This document shows, in pieces, positions 1-10,535 of a DNA stretch of 64,000 nucleotides; within the stretch, counting starts at the first letter, position 1, and each line of letters begins with the position of its first letter. Made by a program: the position numbers and the translations under genes. The stretch is from Erwinia psidii (GTDB lineage: Bacteria > Pseudomonadota > Gammaproteobacteria > Enterobacterales > Enterobacteriaceae), in contig NZ_RHHM01000003.1 in assembly GCF_003846135.1 (NCBI RefSeq), positions 186,001 to 250,000 on the forward strand. The letters are read 5' to 3'. The notes under the pieces were generated by a model that searched no databases, was not told where the DNA came from, and saw nothing but the letters and a program-made list of their open reading frames with translations.

Positions 1-14
1 TGGAAGGAGCTTGC

Positions 15-1250
15 ATGGCCTCATTTATTCCGGTGTCGGTGCTGACACGCCGCCATCTGATTTTTCCTTTTTCCCTCGTGCTTTTTGAGTTCGCCACCTA
101 TATCGCCCACGATATGATCCAGCCGGGAATGCTGCTGGTAACCAGTGAGTTTAACGTTGGGCCGGAGTGGGTTTCCGCCTCGCTTACCGCCTATCTGATC
201 GGCGGCATTGTACTGCAATGGCTGCTGGGGCCGCTTTCTGACAAGCTTGGCCGCCGCCCGGTGATGCTCGCCGGCGTCACTTTCTTTATGCTGACCTGTT
301 TTGCCACCCACTGGGTACAGAACATCGAGCAATTTATCCTGATGCGGTTCTTACAGGGAGTGAGTCTCTGTTTTATTGCTGCGGTGGGTTATGCCGCCAT
401 TCAGGAAGCCTTTGATGAAGCGCTGAGTATAAAGATAATGGCGTTGATGGCTAACATTGCCCTGCTGGCTCCGTTGGCAGGCCCACTGGCCGGTGCCGCG
501 TTTCTGTCAGTCAGCGACTGGCGCAGTATGTTCTGGCTGTTTGGTGCCATTTCCGCGGTGGCGTTGTCCGGGCTGTGGTTTACCATGCCGGAAACCTCCG
601 GCGACAGAACCACTTCTGTCTCGCTGAAATCTCTGGGTAAAGGCTACGCTAAACTGCTAGCTGAACGCCAGATAGTGCGTGGGTCCATCGCCCTTGGGCT
701 GGTGTCAGTGCCCTGTCTCGCCTGGGTAGCACTGTCACCGGTTATTCTTATTCATGACGCAGGGCTGAGCAAAATGACCTACGCCCTGCTGCAACTGCCG
801 GTATTTTTAGCGATGATCGCCGGTAATCTGACGATGGGGTACCTCGCCGGACGTTTGCCCCTCGAACAGCCGATGCGGATCGCGGCCTGGCCGGTACTCG
901 GTGGGCTGATACTTGCAGCAGTCTGCACCGCCGTGGATCCTCAAAGCTATCTGTGGCTGACCGCCGGGCTGAGTCTGTATGGTTTTGGTACCGGGCTGGT
1001 CAGTGCCGGTCTGTATCGGCTGACGCTGTTTTCCAGCGAAGCGGGTAAGGGTAGCGTGGCGGCGATGCTCGGTATGTTGAGCATCATTATCTTCGCCATC
1101 GGCATCGAACTGGCAAAAGCAGGTTATTTCAGGGGAGGCAGCGGCTGGTTCAGCGCGGTAAATCTGCTGTGTGGTCTGTTGTGGTTCTGGCTGTTACGGG
1201 CTTTTTTAGAAGAGAGAAAGCGTCGCACGACAATCCATCCCACCGAATAA
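15..1250 (+). CDS. MdfA/MdtM-type MFS multidrug exporter
   Basis: A 411-residue, 12-helix major facilitator protein of the inner membrane, expected to exchange drugs for protons. It matches the MdfA group along its length: helix 1 carries the acidic pair E25 and D33 (MdfA E26 and D34), the loop after helix 2 has the motif GPLSDKLGRRPVM, and helix 4 has MRFLQGVSLCFIAAVGYA, whose arginine corresponds to MdfA R112. A strong ribosome site (ggaagg) sits just before the ATG. The gene converges on lpxM. Family assignment is secure; whether it is the orthologue of mdfA or of mdtM is not settled, so no symbol is given. Confidence 0.9.
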   Translation: MASFIPVSVLTRRHLIFPFSLVLFEFATYIAHDMIQPGMLLVTSEFNVGPEWVSASLTAYLIGGIVLQWLLGPLSDKLGRRPVMLAGVTFFMLTCFATHWVQNIEQFILMRFLQGVSLCFIAAVGYAAIQEAFDEALSIKIMALMANIALLAPLAGPLAGAAFLSVSDWRSMFWLFGAISAVALSGLWFTMPETSGDRTTSVSLKSLGKGYAKLLAERQIVRGSIALGLVSVPCLAWVALSPVILIHDAGLSKMTYALLQLPVFLAMIAGNLTMGYLAGRLPLEQPMRIAAWPVLGGLILAAVCTAVDPQSYLWLTAGLSLYGFGTGLVSAGLYRLTLFSSEAGKGSVAAMLGMLSIIIFAIGIELAKAGYFRGGSGWFSAVNLLCGLLWFWLLRAFLEERKRRTTIHPTE

Positions 1251-1255
1251 ATGAC

Positions 1256-1277
1256 GGGCGGAACCTTTATTCCGCCC
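1256..1277. terminator. Possible bidirectional hairpin between converging genes
   Basis: Eight-base perfect arms (gggcggaa / ttccgccc) around a 6-base loop lie in the 42-bp gap between the exporter gene and lpxM. No clear T-run follows on either strand, so termination is inferred from position only. Confidence 0.4.
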
Positions 1278-1292
1278 CCCACCTTGCCAACG

Positions 1293-2264
1293 TCACTTCC
1301 TGCGATACAGATCCTCACGTCTGTAGGGTTCAGTTTCACCCTCCTTACGCGTTTTCAGCACCTTGAGTATCCAGGTATACTGCTCTGGGTTTGGCCGGAC
1401 AAAGTTTTCCACTTCCTCGTTCATACGGCGCGCCAGCCTGTGGTCATCCGCATCAAGCAAATCATCCATCGGCTGGCGAAGATACACATCCAGCCGGTGG
1501 GTTTTGCCATTATAAACCGGGAACAGGGGTACCACTCTGGCACGGCAGACTCTCATCAGCCGCCCCACTGCCGGTAAGGTGGCTTTATAAGTGGCAAAAA
1601 AATCCACAAACTCACTCTGCTTTGCGCCATGATCCTGATCCGGCAGATAGTAGCCCCAGTACCCCTGACGTATTGAGCTGATAAAGGGTTTAATTCCATC
1701 CTTTCTGGCATGCATGCGGCCGCCAAAACGTCGGCGGAGTGCATTCCAGACATAATCCATTAGCGGATTACGCTGATTGTGGAACATCGCCGCCATCTTC
1801 TGGCCCTCAGATGCCAGCAGCATCGCCGGGATATCTACCGCCCAGCCATGTGGCACAAGAAAAATCACGTTCTGCTCAGTCGCCTGCAGGTTGTCGATAA
1901 TTTCCCTGTTATGCCAGGTAATACGTTGGCGGGCACGTGCTGGCCGCAACGCCAGTTCGCCCATCATCACCAGTGACTGCGGTGCAGTGGCAAACATCTG
2001 GTCGATGATGTTTTCCCGTTCTGCTTCAGGTAGTTCCGGCATGCAGTAAAACAGGTTGATCTGTGCGCGTCGTCGCGCGCTTTTAGCCACCCTGCCGACA
2101 AAGCGTCCCATAGCACCAAGCACCGGATCGCGAACGCTCACAGGAAGCCATGCCATCGCGGCACAGGCTCCAATGGTAAGCCAGTTTCCCCAGTAGCGCG
2201 GCATAAGAAAAGACGGCTGAAAAACGGGAATAAATTCAGTATTACTTTTTTTGCTGTTATCCAT
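1293..2264 (-). CDS. lpxM: Lipid A myristoyltransferase LpxM (MsbB)
   Basis: This 323-residue inner-membrane acyltransferase adds the secondary myristoyl chain to Kdo2-lauroyl-lipid IVA in the last acylation step of lipid A synthesis. The length equals the E. coli protein and similarity runs end to end. The HX4D catalytic motif is seen as HGWAVD at residues 139-144, followed by the conserved stretch YWGYYLPDQDHG. The ATG has a GAGG ribosome site. It lies downstream of mepM on the same strand, as in E. coli, but a strong terminator sits between them, so lpxM probably has its own promoter. Confidence 0.97.
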   Translation of the reverse strand: MDNSKKSNTEFIPVFQPSFLMPRYWGNWLTIGACAAMAWLPVSVRDPVLGAMGRFVGRVAKSARRRAQINLFYCMPELPEAERENIIDQMFATAPQSLVMMGELALRPARARQRITWHNREIIDNLQATEQNVIFLVPHGWAVDIPAMLLASEGQKMAAMFHNQRNPLMDYVWNALRRRFGGRMHARKDGIKPFISSIRQGYWGYYLPDQDHGAKQSEFVDFFATYKATLPAVGRLMRVCRARVVPLFPVYNGKTHRLDVYLRQPMDDLLDADDHRLARRMNEEVENFVRPNPEQYTWILKVLKTRKEGETEPYRREDLYRRK

Positions 2265-2343
2265 GCACTCGCCTCAAACAATAACCGGCTAATGATAGTG
2301 CTGGCGCACGATTTTGCAATGCCAGTCCTGCCGCGCAATATAA

Positions 2344-2372
2344 TAAAAAAGCCGGCGGGAGCACCCACCGGC
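2344..2372 (-). terminator. Rho-independent terminator of mepM
   Basis: On the minus strand a GC-rich stem (gccggtggg / cccgccggc, one mismatch, 4-base loop) is followed directly by TTTTTTATTA. It lies 24 bp beyond the mepM stop codon and upstream of lpxM. Confidence 0.85.
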
Positions 2373-2395
2373 TGACAAAAACACCACGCACAGGG

Positions 2396-3727
2396 CTATT
2401 TAAAGTGCAATTGCGGCAGCACCTGACGTACCTGAGCCATAAAGGCGGTACGTTCTTTTCCACTCAGCCCCTCCATGCGCGGCAGTCTGGCAGTTAATGG
2501 ATTAACCGCCTGGTTATTGATCCAGATTTCAAAATGCAGGTGTGGGCCGGTAGATCGTCCGGTGCTACCGGACAAACCGATACGATCACCACGTTTAACT
2601 TTATCACCCGGACTGACCAGCAGTTTCTTCATGTGCATGTAACGCGTCATATACTGGCGGCCATGGCGGATAGTGACGTAATTGCCGGCAGCGCCGCTGC
2701 GTTTGGCAACGATAACTTCGCCATCGCCAATAGCCAGAACGGGAGTGCCTAACGGCAGGGCAAAATCAACACCTTTATGTGGGGCAATACGTCCGGTAAC
2801 CGGATTAAGGCGACGCGGATTAAACTCTGAGGAGACGCGATACTGGCGGGTGGTTGGGAAGCGCATAAAGCCCTGTGCCAGCCCGGAACCATTGCGATCG
2901 TAGAATTTGCCGTCTTCGGCACGGATCGCATAATAGTCCTTGCCACCGGAATGCAGTCGTACCCCTGCCAGCTGGCTTTGCTGGCTCTTGCCGCCCAACA
3001 TTTCACGGGACATCAGCACCACAAATTTGTCACCGCTGCGTAATTTACGAAAATCCATCTGCCATTGCAGCGCTTTGATCACCGCACTGATTTCACCACT
3101 GGTCAGACCCGCCTCTTTGGCGCTGTTAACAAAGCTACCGTTAACCGTGCCGGAAAGTACGCTGTTACTCCATTCCCCTGACTGGATTTCAGATGAGGAT
3201 TTGAAGGTATCGCCAGAACGATCATAGGTTCGGGTTTCCCGACGGGACACCTCCCAGCTGAGTCGCTGCAACTGGCCATCGCTGGTCAGCGTCCAGGAGA
3301 GTTGCTGGCCAACATTCAGATTACGCAGGTCACTATCCACTTTCGCAAGCTGATGGATAACGCCCAAATCGATGCCATATTGACTCAGAATGCTGCTCAG
3401 CGTGTCGCCTGACGAGACGACATAATCATGGGTGCCGGTTTCAACTGGCACATCCTGATCGATTTCATCCTGTGGCACATCGTCATCAGGTGATGCGGTC
3501 TCCTGATCGAGCGGTTCACTGGCATCAGGCAGCAACGATCTCAGCTGCTTACCATCAAGCTCAATATTTTTCACCACAGGATTTTCAGCAACAGCGGAAG
3601 GATGATAGACGTAGGGCCGCCAGACGGAGACGGCCAGTGTGGTTACGCTCAACAAACCCAGCATAATACGGTGGGCTCGCGGCAATGTATTAAACGCTAT
3701 GGCGACAGCGCGGGCGATCTGCTGCAC
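2396..3727 (-). CDS. mepM: Murein DD-endopeptidase MepM (YebA)
   Basis: A 443-residue periplasmic hydrolase that cuts D-Ala-mDAP cross-links so that new glycan strands can be inserted. In order: an N-terminal membrane anchor (about residues 17-35), an acidic linker, a LysM domain (HDYVVSSGDTLSSILSQYGI), and a C-terminal M23/LytM peptidase with zinc motifs HKGVDFA and HLHFEIW. Length and sequence match E. coli MepM (440 residues). The stop of znuA is only 11 bp upstream, so the two may be co-transcribed. All visible metal ligands are intact. Confidence 0.96.
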   Translation of the reverse strand: MQQIARAVAIAFNTLPRAHRIMLGLLSVTTLAVSVWRPYVYHPSAVAENPVVKNIELDGKQLRSLLPDASEPLDQETASPDDDVPQDEIDQDVPVETGTHDYVVSSGDTLSSILSQYGIDLGVIHQLAKVDSDLRNLNVGQQLSWTLTSDGQLQRLSWEVSRRETRTYDRSGDTFKSSSEIQSGEWSNSVLSGTVNGSFVNSAKEAGLTSGEISAVIKALQWQMDFRKLRSGDKFVVLMSREMLGGKSQQSQLAGVRLHSGGKDYYAIRAEDGKFYDRNGSGLAQGFMRFPTTRQYRVSSEFNPRRLNPVTGRIAPHKGVDFALPLGTPVLAIGDGEVIVAKRSGAAGNYVTIRHGRQYMTRYMHMKKLLVSPGDKVKRGDRIGLSGSTGRSTGPHLHFEIWINNQAVNPLTARLPRMEGLSGKERTAFMAQVRQVLPQLHFK

Positions 3728-3738
3728 TTTTTATTCCT

Positions 3739-4686
3739 CTAGGCTCCTTTCAGGCAGCTTGTATACTGGCTCGACAGCTGTGAGAGGAATTTCACGTAGC
3801 TGTCTTTGCTGACAGTGATGTTGATTCCCAGAGGATCCAGCGTTCCTGAACGCACTGTGGTTCCTCTGGCAACGGCATCTATAACGGCTGGCCTGAATTG
3901 TGGTTCAGCAAAGACACAAACGGCCTTTTGCTCAACCAACTGTGTTCGAATCTGATGTAGACGCTGCGCACCGGGCTGGATCTCCGGGTTAACGGTAAAA
4001 TGCCCTGTGGGGGTCAAACCAAAATGTTTTTCAAAATAGGTGTAGGCATCGTGAAAAACGAAATAACCCTTTCCTTTAACCGGTGCAAGCTGAGTCCCTA
4101 TTTGCGAATCGGCGCTGGCCAATTCTGCCTCAAAATGTCGCAGGTTCGCGTCAAGTTTGTCTCTGCTCTGCGGCATAAGTTCCAATAATTTTTCATGGAT
4201 TGCAACCGCAGATTGCATGGCGATATCCGGCGACATCCACAGATGCATATTATATTCGCCATGATGATGATGTTCGGCAGTTTCTCCACCTCCCGATACC
4301 GCCGCTTCATGCTCGTGATCATCATCATCCTGACCACGGAGTAACAGCGGTTTTACCGTGGGCAAACTGGCAATCTGAACCGATTTTTTTGCAGGAAGTT
4401 GCGCCACCGCCTTTGGCATAAAGGCCTCCATTTCAGGCCCGACCCACAGCACAAGATCCGCGCTACGCAAGCGTTTAAGATCGGATGGACGCAGAGAATA
4501 ATCATGTTCAGACGCACCATCAGGCAGTAATACATCCACCGGCGTTACGCCATCGGCAATCGCAGCGGCAATAAAACCCAGCGGCTTGACCGAGGCGACA
4601 ATGTTAGCCTGTGCGGGAATAACTGACAGTGCGGTAGCGGCCAGAAAGGAAACAAGAGCCATGCGCGGTATTTTATTCTGTAACAT
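3739..4686 (-). CDS. znuA: Zinc ABC transporter periplasmic binding protein ZnuA
   Basis: The 315-residue solute-binding protein of the high-affinity zinc importer ZnuABC. A cleavable signal peptide ends near ALSVIPAQA (residues 19-27). The mature protein has conserved H61 and the acidic, His-rich loop typical of ZnuA (DDDDHEHE and EHHHHGE, about residues 120-145), thought to capture Zn(II) and hand it to the site. It is transcribed away from znuCB; the 77-bp gap carries a Zur-like palindrome, so zinc repression is expected. Confidence 0.96.
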   Translation of the reverse strand: MLQNKIPRMALVSFLAATALSVIPAQANIVASVKPLGFIAAAIADGVTPVDVLLPDGASEHDYSLRPSDLKRLRSADLVLWVGPEMEAFMPKAVAQLPAKKSVQIASLPTVKPLLLRGQDDDDHEHEAAVSGGGETAEHHHHGEYNMHLWMSPDIAMQSAVAIHEKLLELMPQSRDKLDANLRHFEAELASADSQIGTQLAPVKGKGYFVFHDAYTYFEKHFGLTPTGHFTVNPEIQPGAQRLHQIRTQLVEQKAVCVFAEPQFRPAVIDAVARGTTVRSGTLDPLGINITVSKDSYVKFLSQLSSQYTSCLKGA

Positions 4687-4717
4687 AATAATTCAGTCCA
4701 TCGTGACAGGTCGATGG

Positions 4718-4739
4718 AGTGTGATATTATAACATTCGA
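4718..4739. promoter_or_regulatory. Zur-type operator between znuA and znuC
   Basis: The AT-rich imperfect palindrome gtgtgatattataacattcg in the divergent znuA/znuC promoter region resembles the enterobacterial Zur consensus (gaaatgttatantataacatttc). The right half matches best. Its position between the two zinc uptake transcripts supports the call; binding is inferred. Confidence 0.75.
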
Positions 4740-4763
4740 AAACTTCTGCAACCCATAATCGAT

Positions 4764-5516
4764 ATGTCATCTCTGATTAATCTGGAAAAAATTTCTGTCA
4801 GCTTTGGTCAGCGCAACGTCCTGTCCAATATCTCACTGACATTGCAGTCCGGCAAAATTCTTACTTTACTGGGGCCAAATGGCGCCGGCAAGTCGACGCT
4901 GGTACGGGTGGTGCTTGGGTTAATCCCTCCCACTCAGGGCAGGATGGATCGTGCGACGCCGTTACGTATTGGCTATGTGCCACAAAAAATTCATCTGGAC
5001 AACACGCTGCCGCTAACCGTAGAGCGCTTTATGCTGCTACGGGGGGGCGTGACGCGTGCCGATATTCCCCCGGCGCTGCTCAGAGTTCAGGCAAAACAGC
5101 TGCTTAATTATCCCCTGCAAAAACTCTCCGGCGGTGAGATGCAACGGGTACTGCTTGCCCGCGCCCTGCTCAATCAGCCTCAGCTGCTGGTACTCGATGA
5201 GCCGACGCAGGGTGTGGATGTGAATGGCCAGGTAGCGCTGTACGATCTGATCGACAGGCTACGCCATGAACTGAACTGCGGCGTGATAATGGTTTCTCAC
5301 GATTTACATCTGGTGATGGCTAAAACCGATGAAGTTCTTTGTCTGAATCAACATATCTGCTGTTCCGGTACCCCAGAGGTGGTTTCGCAGCACCCGGAAT
5401 TTATCTCCATGTTTGGCGCGGGCGCCGCCGGACAACTGGCTATTTACCGTCATCACCACAACCATCGTCACGATCTTCACGGGCGCATCGTCTTACGCAA
5501 AGGACAGAGACAGTGA
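4764..5516 (+). CDS. znuC: Zinc ABC transporter ATPase ZnuC
   Basis: The 250-residue cytoplasmic ATPase that powers zinc import. It shows the Walker A motif GPNGAGKST, the ABC signature LSGGEMQR, Walker [11 protein letters not shown] and the switch histidine in VSHDLH. The C-terminal tail is His-rich ([10 protein letters not shown] on close reading of residues about 228-238), as in other ZnuC proteins. The stop codon overlaps the GTG start of znuB (gTGa), so the two are translationally coupled. Confidence 0.96.
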   Translation: MSSLINLEKISVSFGQRNVLSNISLTLQSGKILTLLGPNGAGKSTLVRVVLGLIPPTQGRMDRATPLRIGYVPQKIHLDNTLPLTVERFMLLRGGVTRADIPPALLRVQAKQLLNYPLQKLSGGEMQRVLLARALLNQPQLLVLDEPTQGVDVNGQVALYDLIDRLRHELNCGVIMVSHDLHLVMAKTDEVLCLNQHICCSGTPEVVSQHPEFISMFGAGAAGQLAIYRHHHNHRHDLHGRIVLRKGQRQ

Positions 5517-6298
5517 TTGAATTATTGTTACCCGGCTGGCTGGCCGGTTTTTTATTAACGCTGGCCGCCGGGCCACTGGGGTCTTTCATCGTCTGGCGAA
5601 GAATGTCGTACTTTGGCGATACCCTGGCGCACGCTTCTCTGTTGGGGGTGGCCTTCGGCCTGCTGCTGAATATTAACCCTTTCTATGCGGTCATCGCTGT
5701 CACCCTGCTGCTGTCGCTGCTCCTTGTCTGGCTGGAGCGGCGTCCCCTGCTGGCAATTGATACCCTGCTGGGGATCCTGGCGCACAGTGCCCTGTCGCTG
5801 GGGCTGGTGGTGGTCAGCCTGATGTCCGGCGTACGGGTTGATCTGATGGCTTATCTTTTTGGCGATCTGCTCTCTGTAACCCCGTCTGATCTCTGGATTA
5901 TCGCCGTGGGAGTCGCACTGGTACTGGCAGTACTGATTGCAAACTGGCGTTCGTTGCTGTCGGTGACGATTAGCCCGGAGCTGGCACAGGTGGATGGGGT
6001 GAATATAGCACGGGCAAGAATGATTATTATGCTGGTCACCGCGCTGACCATCGGGGTGGCAATGAAGTTTGTCGGCGCACTGATCATCACTTCGCTGCTC
6101 ATTATTCCTGCGGCAACGGCCCGTCGTTTTGCCCGCTCACCGGAACAGATGGCGGTGTGTGCGGTGCTGGCAGGCATGCTCTCTGTCACATCAGGGCTGG
6201 CCTTTTCTGCGGTTTACGATACCCCGGCTGGTCCGTCGGTGGTGCTGGCCGCCGCACTGCTGTTTATGCTCAGTACGCTTAAAAAACCGACGACCTGA
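5513..6298 (+). CDS. znuB: Zinc ABC transporter permease ZnuB
   Basis: The 261-residue multi-helix inner-membrane permease of ZnuABC. The open frame extends upstream inside znuC, but the GTG at 5513, overlapping the znuC stop, gives a product starting (M)[11 protein letters not shown] that matches the E. coli start and its exact length of 261. Conserved segments include [20 protein letters not shown] near the N terminus and [18 protein letters not shown] in the C-terminal half. Co-transcribed with znuC. Confidence 0.96.
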   Translation: MIELLLPGWLAGFLLTLAAGPLGSFIVWRRMSYFGDTLAHASLLGVAFGLLLNINPFYAVIAVTLLLSLLLVWLERRPLLAIDTLLGILAHSALSLGLVVVSLMSGVRVDLMAYLFGDLLSVTPSDLWIIAVGVALVLAVLIANWRSLLSVTISPELAQVDGVNIARARMIIMLVTALTIGVAMKFVGALIITSLLIIPAATARRFARSPEQMAVCAVLAGMLSVTSGLAFSAVYDTPAGPSVVLAAALLFMLSTLKKPTT

Positions 6299-6876
6299 GT
6301 GCTAACGTCTGAAAGGCGACAGGTTGCCAACCGCATTTCCGGCGGCAATCAATACCGTCACCTGACACAGGCAACAACGACCTGTGATGCAAAGACTGAT
6401 TAACCCACGACCATCATTTAACCCGGAGTCTGTTAGTACGATCACCGGTTTCAATCCTCTTACCCTGCGGTGTGATGTGATGGCATGGCGGAGCGTAACT
6501 CTCTGCAGGCGCGCTCTGGCTCTGCTTATCCCCGGGCATAGTATCTCTGCGGCCAGCATTACACCCATGATGCTTTCAGCACTGATGAAGACGGGATGGC
6601 AGCATTGAGAAAAAAGTTGCATGCCGCTGGGGTGGCCGAATGGAAAAAGAACCGAAGCGAGGGAGGTTCCCTCTGTTTTTCGCTCCCGCTGGCCACAAGC
6701 TGCAAGCCCATTGCGGAGGTGTACAATCCAGGCTGAAAGCCTGTCAGCGCGACGCCTGGCAAGGCTGGTCATCTTTGACTAATCCCCGCGCCATCACACG
6801 GAAGGAACCGCGTAAACAGCTGCCAGCGTGACTGGCAGTGCATCCTTCTTACCAGGCACACGCCCGAAAAACATAT
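6299..6876. other. Gap between znuB and ruvB without a recognisable gene
   Basis: This 578-bp stretch separates convergent znuB and ruvB. A 156-codon open frame on the minus strand (6302-6772) lacks a ribosome site and any family motif I recognise, and is rich in Arg, Cys and Ser, as expected for chance translation. The right half has several short GC-rich inverted segments. It may be the residue of a decayed gene or an intergenic repeat. Confidence 0.5.
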
Positions 6877-7881
6877 TTACTCTTCACGAGTGAGGCCGAA
6901 ATGCTTGTAGGCATGCTGTGTGGCCATGCGTCCGCGCGGGGTTCGCTGAATAAATCCCTGCTGGATCAGATAAGGTTCCAGCACATCCTCAATGGTTTCC
7001 CGTTCTTCGCCAATCGCCGCCGCCAGATTATCCAGTCCCACCGGGCCGCCGGTAAACTTATCGATAATCGCCAGCAGCAGCTTACGGTCCATATAGTCAA
7101 ACCCTTCGGTATCGACGTTAAGCATATCCAGCGCCCGCGCCGCCACTTCGCCGCTTAAATCACCCGCCGCGCGCACTTCAGAAAAATCCCTCACCCGACG
7201 TAACAGTCGGTTGGCGATACGCGGCGTGCCGCGTGAGCGGCGGGCAATTTCCAGCGCGCCCTCTTTGCTCAACGACAGACCCAGGCAGGCAGCGCTGCGG
7301 CTTACAATGTGTTGCAGATCTTCCACCTTATAGAATTCCAGGCGCTGGACGATACCAAAACGATCGCGCAGAGGAGAAGTCAGTGAACCGGCACGGGTAG
7401 TGGCACCCACAAGGGTAAAAGGCGGAAGATCCAGTTTTATCGACCTGGCTGCCGGCCCTTCACCAATCATAATATCCAGCTGATAATCTTCCATCGCCGG
7501 ATAAAGCACCTCTTCCACCACCGGCGACAGACGGTGGATCTCATCAATAAACAGTACGTCATGCGGTTCGAGGTTGGTCAGCATCGCCGCCAGATCGCCC
7601 GCTTTTTCCAGTACCGGGCCGGACGTGGTGCGCAGATTGACCCCCATTTCATGCGCAACGATATTCGCAAGGGTGGTTTTCCCCAGACCCGGCGGTCCAA
7701 AAATCAGCAGATGATCCAGCGCATCACCGCGCATTTTGGCGGCGCGGATAAAGATATCCATCTGTTCGCGCACCACCGGCTGGCCAACATACTCTGCCAG
7801 CATTTTAGGACGGATGGCGCGGTCAATGACCTCTTCATCGGATATCGTTCCCGGCGACACCAGGCGATCGGCTTCAATCAT
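6877..7881 (-). CDS. ruvB: Holliday junction branch-migration ATPase RuvB
   Basis: The 334-residue AAA+ motor that, with RuvA, drives Holliday junction branch migration in recombinational repair. Walker A is GPPGLGKTT (62-70), Walker B is VLFIDEIHR (about 109-117), and the sensor region is [21 protein letters not shown]-terminal winged helix follows ([16 protein letters not shown] near the end). It lies 8 bp downstream of ruvA under the same LexA-controlled promoter. Confidence 0.97.
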   Translation of the reverse strand: MIEADRLVSPGTISDEEVIDRAIRPKMLAEYVGQPVVREQMDIFIRAAKMRGDALDHLLIFGPPGLGKTTLANIVAHEMGVNLRTTSGPVLEKAGDLAAMLTNLEPHDVLFIDEIHRLSPVVEEVLYPAMEDYQLDIMIGEGPAARSIKLDLPPFTLVGATTRAGSLTSPLRDRFGIVQRLEFYKVEDLQHIVSRSAACLGLSLSKEGALEIARRSRGTPRIANRLLRRVRDFSEVRAAGDLSGEVAARALDMLNVDTEGFDYMDRKLLLAIIDKFTGGPVGLDNLAAAIGEERETIEDVLEPYLIQQGFIQRTPRGRMATQHAYKHFGLTREE

Positions 7882-7889
7882 GCTTTACC

Positions 7890-8507
7890 TCAAATGGCTG
7901 CACGCAGCGCTTCGCGGATTAAGGTTTCACAATCCGCATCAGGACGGCCCAGCTTGCTGATCATACGGCTGGCTTCCTGAGGCTTATATCCCAGTGATAC
8001 CAGTGCAGCAACCGCCTCTCCTTCCGTATCGTTGGCTGCCGCCGCAGGCTGCACTTCGCTGGTCAACGCGTAAGGCACATCGGCGGCGAACAGATCGCCA
8101 TGCATCCCTTTAAAGCGATCTTTCATCTCCACCACCAGACGCTCAGCGGTTTTTTTACCCACGCCTGGCAATTTCACCAGCGCGGCAATCTCCTCACGCT
8201 CTACGGCGGTAACAAATTGCTGTGCCGACATACCGGAGAGGATCGCCAGCGCCAGCTTCGGGCCAACCCCATTGACCTTAATCAGCTCGCGGAACAGCGC
8301 ACGCTCCTGTTTACTGTTAAAACCAAACAGCAGCTGTGCGTCTTCGCGGACAACAAAGTGGGTAAAGACTATCGCTTCGTGATCCAGCTCAGGCAGCGCA
8401 TAAAAACAGGTCATCGGCATATGCACTTCATAGCCAACCCCACTGGCTTCCAGCACCACCAGCGGCGGCTGCTTCTCCAGGATCTTGCCTCTCAGACGAC
8501 CAATCAC
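7890..8507 (-). CDS. ruvA: Holliday junction binding protein RuvA
   Basis: The 205-residue tetrameric protein that holds the four-way junction open and loads RuvB. An N-terminal OB fold ([20 protein letters not shown]) is followed by two helix-hairpin-helix motifs ([12 protein letters not shown] and [15 protein letters not shown]) and a C-terminal RuvB-binding domain ([16 protein letters not shown]). First gene of the ruvAB SOS operon. Confidence 0.97.
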   Translation of the reverse strand: MIGRLRGKILEKQPPLVVLEASGVGYEVHMPMTCFYALPELDHEAIVFTHFVVREDAQLLFGFNSKQERALFRELIKVNGVGPKLALAILSGMSAQQFVTAVEREEIAALVKLPGVGKKTAERLVVEMKDRFKGMHGDLFAADVPYALTSEVQPAAAANDTEGEAVAALVSLGYKPQEASRMISKLGRPDADCETLIREALRAAI

Positions 8508-8554
8508 GTTAGCTTCCTTCAGAAAAGATAATGTGCGGGTTATACCATAAAAAA

Positions 8555-8574
8555 AGCTGGATGGATATCCAGCT
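8555..8574. promoter_or_regulatory. LexA (SOS) box of ruvAB
   Basis: The palindrome ctggatggatatccag has the CTG-N10-CAG layout of LexA sites and differs by one base from the E. coli ruvA box as I recall it (ctggatatctatccag on the coding strand). It lies about 50 bp upstream of the ruvA start. Confidence 0.9.
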
Positions 8575-8640
8575 CAGAAGAATGAAAACGCCGGGCGAAC
8601 CTGGCGACCAGCGTCTCACCGCTGAACGTCTCCACGCAGC

Positions 8641-9165
8641 TCACTCACGCAACCGGCCACGTGCCAGATTCAACTGCCCTTTTCCAATACGCTCCAGATT
8701 CTGACTGAGGTGGCAATGGGTAATCGCTATCGCCAGCGCATCTGCGGCATCGGCCTGAGGGCTGACTGACAGCTTTAGCAAGGTTTTCACCATATGCTGG
8801 ATCTGGCTTTTTTCAGCGCCGCCGGTCCCCGCCACCGTCTGTTTGACCTGACGCGCCGCATACTCAAACACCGGAAGGTCATGATTAACCGCCGCCACGA
8901 TCGCACAGCCGCGAGCCTGACCCAGTTTCAACGCCGAATCGGCGTTTTTCGCCATAAAAACCTGCTCAATGGCGAAAAAGTCCGGCTGGAACTGGGTGAT
9001 AATTTCGCTGACGCCGGCGTAAATCAGCTTCAGACGCGAGGGCAGATCGGTAACGTTAGTACGGATGCATCCACTTCCCAGCCAGCTCAGCTGCCGCCCG
9101 ACCTGGCGGATAACCCCGTAGCCGGTGATGCGCGACCCCGGATCGATACCAAGAATAATCGCCAT
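8641..9165 (-). CDS. ruvC: Holliday junction resolvase RuvC
   Basis: A 174-residue RNase H-fold nuclease that resolves junctions by paired nicks. The start chosen is the ATG at 9165 giving [19 protein letters not shown]; the frame remains open upstream but the extra 42 residues are unrelated to RuvC and would overlap the gap to yebC. Acidic catalytic residues are visible as D8 (GIDPGS), E in [11 protein letters not shown] and the pair in [10 protein letters not shown]. It follows yebC by 43 bp and is not under the ruvAB LexA box. Confidence 0.96.
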   Translation of the reverse strand: MAIILGIDPGSRITGYGVIRQVGRQLSWLGSGCIRTNVTDLPSRLKLIYAGVSEIITQFQPDFFAIEQVFMAKNADSALKLGQARGCAIVAAVNHDLPVFEYAARQVKQTVAGTGGAEKSQIQHMVKTLLKLSVSPQADAADALAIAITHCHLSQNLERIGKGQLNLARGRLRE

Positions 9166-9208
9166 CACCCTTCTCCGGCCGGGACAGGTTGCCACCTGTA
9201 CACCAGCA

Positions 9209-9952
9209 TTACAATGTCGCCGCCACCTCATCGGAGATTTCACCGTTATGGTAGACCTCCTGCACATCGTCACAATCTTCCAGCATATCAATCAGACGCA
9301 GCAGTTTGGGCGCGGTCTCTTCATCCATATCCGATTTTGTTGAGGGGATCATGGTCACTTCGGCTGACTCCGGCGTCAGACCAGCGGCAACCAGCGCATC
9401 TTTTACGTCGCCCAACGATTCCCAGGCGGTAAACACATCAATGGCTCCATCATCATAGGTAACCACATCGTCCGCACCGGCTTCCAGCGCCGCATCCATT
9501 ACCGTGTCTTCTTCCAGACCGGGAGCAAAACAAACCACGCCTTTGCGGGTGAACAGATAGGCTACCGAGCCATCCGTGCCAAGATTACCACCGGTCTTGG
9601 TGAAGGCATGACGCACTTCAGAAACGGTGCGGTTACGGTTGTCACTCAGGCATTCAACCATTACCGCAGTGCCGCCCGGACCGTATCCTTCATAAATAAT
9701 GGTTTCCATATTGCTGTCATCATCACCACCCACACCGCGAGCAATTGCCCGGTTCATGGTGTCGCGCGTCATGTTGTTGGACAGGGCTTTGTCCATCGCC
9801 GCACGCAAACGCGGATTGGAGCCGGCATCGCCGCCACCCAGTTTCGCTGCGGTAACCAGCTCACGAATGATTTTGGTAAAGATCTTACCGCGTTTGGCAT
9901 CCTGGGCTGCTTTGCGGTGTTTGGTGTTCGCCCATTTACTGTGTCCAGCCAT
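9209..9952 (-). CDS. yebC: YebC/TACO1-family protein
   Basis: A 247-residue cytoplasmic protein starting [20 protein letters not shown], the diagnostic N terminus of the YebC/TACO1 family. Family members have been described as transcriptional regulators and, more recently, as ribosome-associated factors helping difficult peptide bonds; which applies here cannot be read from sequence. Gene order nudB-yebC-ruvC is as in E. coli. Confidence 0.95.
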   Translation of the reverse strand: MAGHSKWANTKHRKAAQDAKRGKIFTKIIRELVTAAKLGGGDAGSNPRLRAAMDKALSNNMTRDTMNRAIARGVGGDDDSNMETIIYEGYGPGGTAVMVECLSDNRNRTVSEVRHAFTKTGGNLGTDGSVAYLFTRKGVVCFAPGLEEDTVMDAALEAGADDVVTYDDGAIDVFTAWESLGDVKDALVAAGLTPESAEVTMIPSTKSDMDEETAPKLLRLIDMLEDCDDVQEVYHNGEISDEVAATL

Positions 9953-10100
9953 TTAGTCAAGTCTCTCCTCGTGCCCTCACCGGCCCACCCGGTTCGGGAG
10001 TTTGTCCGCCAGAAGCAAACAAACTTACCGTACAGGTAATGCCCTGAGTTTCAGCTAAAACCATACCGTCCAGAGATGGACGACGATTAATCAACATACT

Positions 10101-10535
10101 TTAACGTACAAATTCTTCTATTGCCTGACGATTACTCCATGAGCAGGTCAGCCCGGCGGCTTGCATGGCCGGTAGCCAGCAAAAAGCAAGGTGCTCACTC
10201 AGGCTAACCTCGCGCTCAGCGTCCAGCGCCAGACTGAACCAGTGTTCACGGTTGTGGGTCACATCGGGCGCATAGCGATGACGAAACTGGGCAAAAATTT
10301 CAAATTCTACCTGCCGCTGACAATCCACCAGGTGGAGTCTTTCCGCCGCAATATCAATGCCGGTTTCTTCACAGACTTCTCGCCGCGCGGTTTGCGCAAG
10401 GCTTTCGCCCGGCTCCTGGCTGCCGGTAACCGACTGCCAGAAGCCAGGATCGTCGCGCCGTTGCAACATCAGCACCCGCCCGGTATCACGGGCGGAAATC
10501 ACCACCAGCACCGACACCGGATGCTTGTATGACAT
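10101..10535 (-). CDS. nudB: Dihydroneopterin triphosphate diphosphatase NudB
   Basis: A 144-residue Nudix hydrolase that removes pyrophosphate from dihydroneopterin triphosphate, an early folate step. The Nudix box runs from GSQEPGESLAQTARREV to CEETGI, with the REVCEE core glutamates intact. Its ATG overlaps the aspS stop by one base (TGATG), indicating translational coupling. The E. coli protein is 150 residues. Confidence 0.94.
   Translation of the reverse strand: MSYKHPVSVLVVISARDTGRVLMLQRRDDPGFWQSVTGSQEPGESLAQTARREVCEETGIDIAAERLHLVDCQRQVEFEIFAQFRHRYAPDVTHNREHWFSLALDAEREVSLSEHLAFCWLPAMQAAGLTCSWSNRQAIEEFVR

Noticed and set aside
5339..5512. Upstream ATG start for znuB inside znuC
   Set aside because: The added residues are out-of-frame znuC; the overlapping GTG at 5513 gives the family length.
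6302..6772. 156-codon minus-strand frame between znuB and ruvB
   Set aside because: No ribosome site, no motif and chance-like composition; kept only as a note on the intergenic region.
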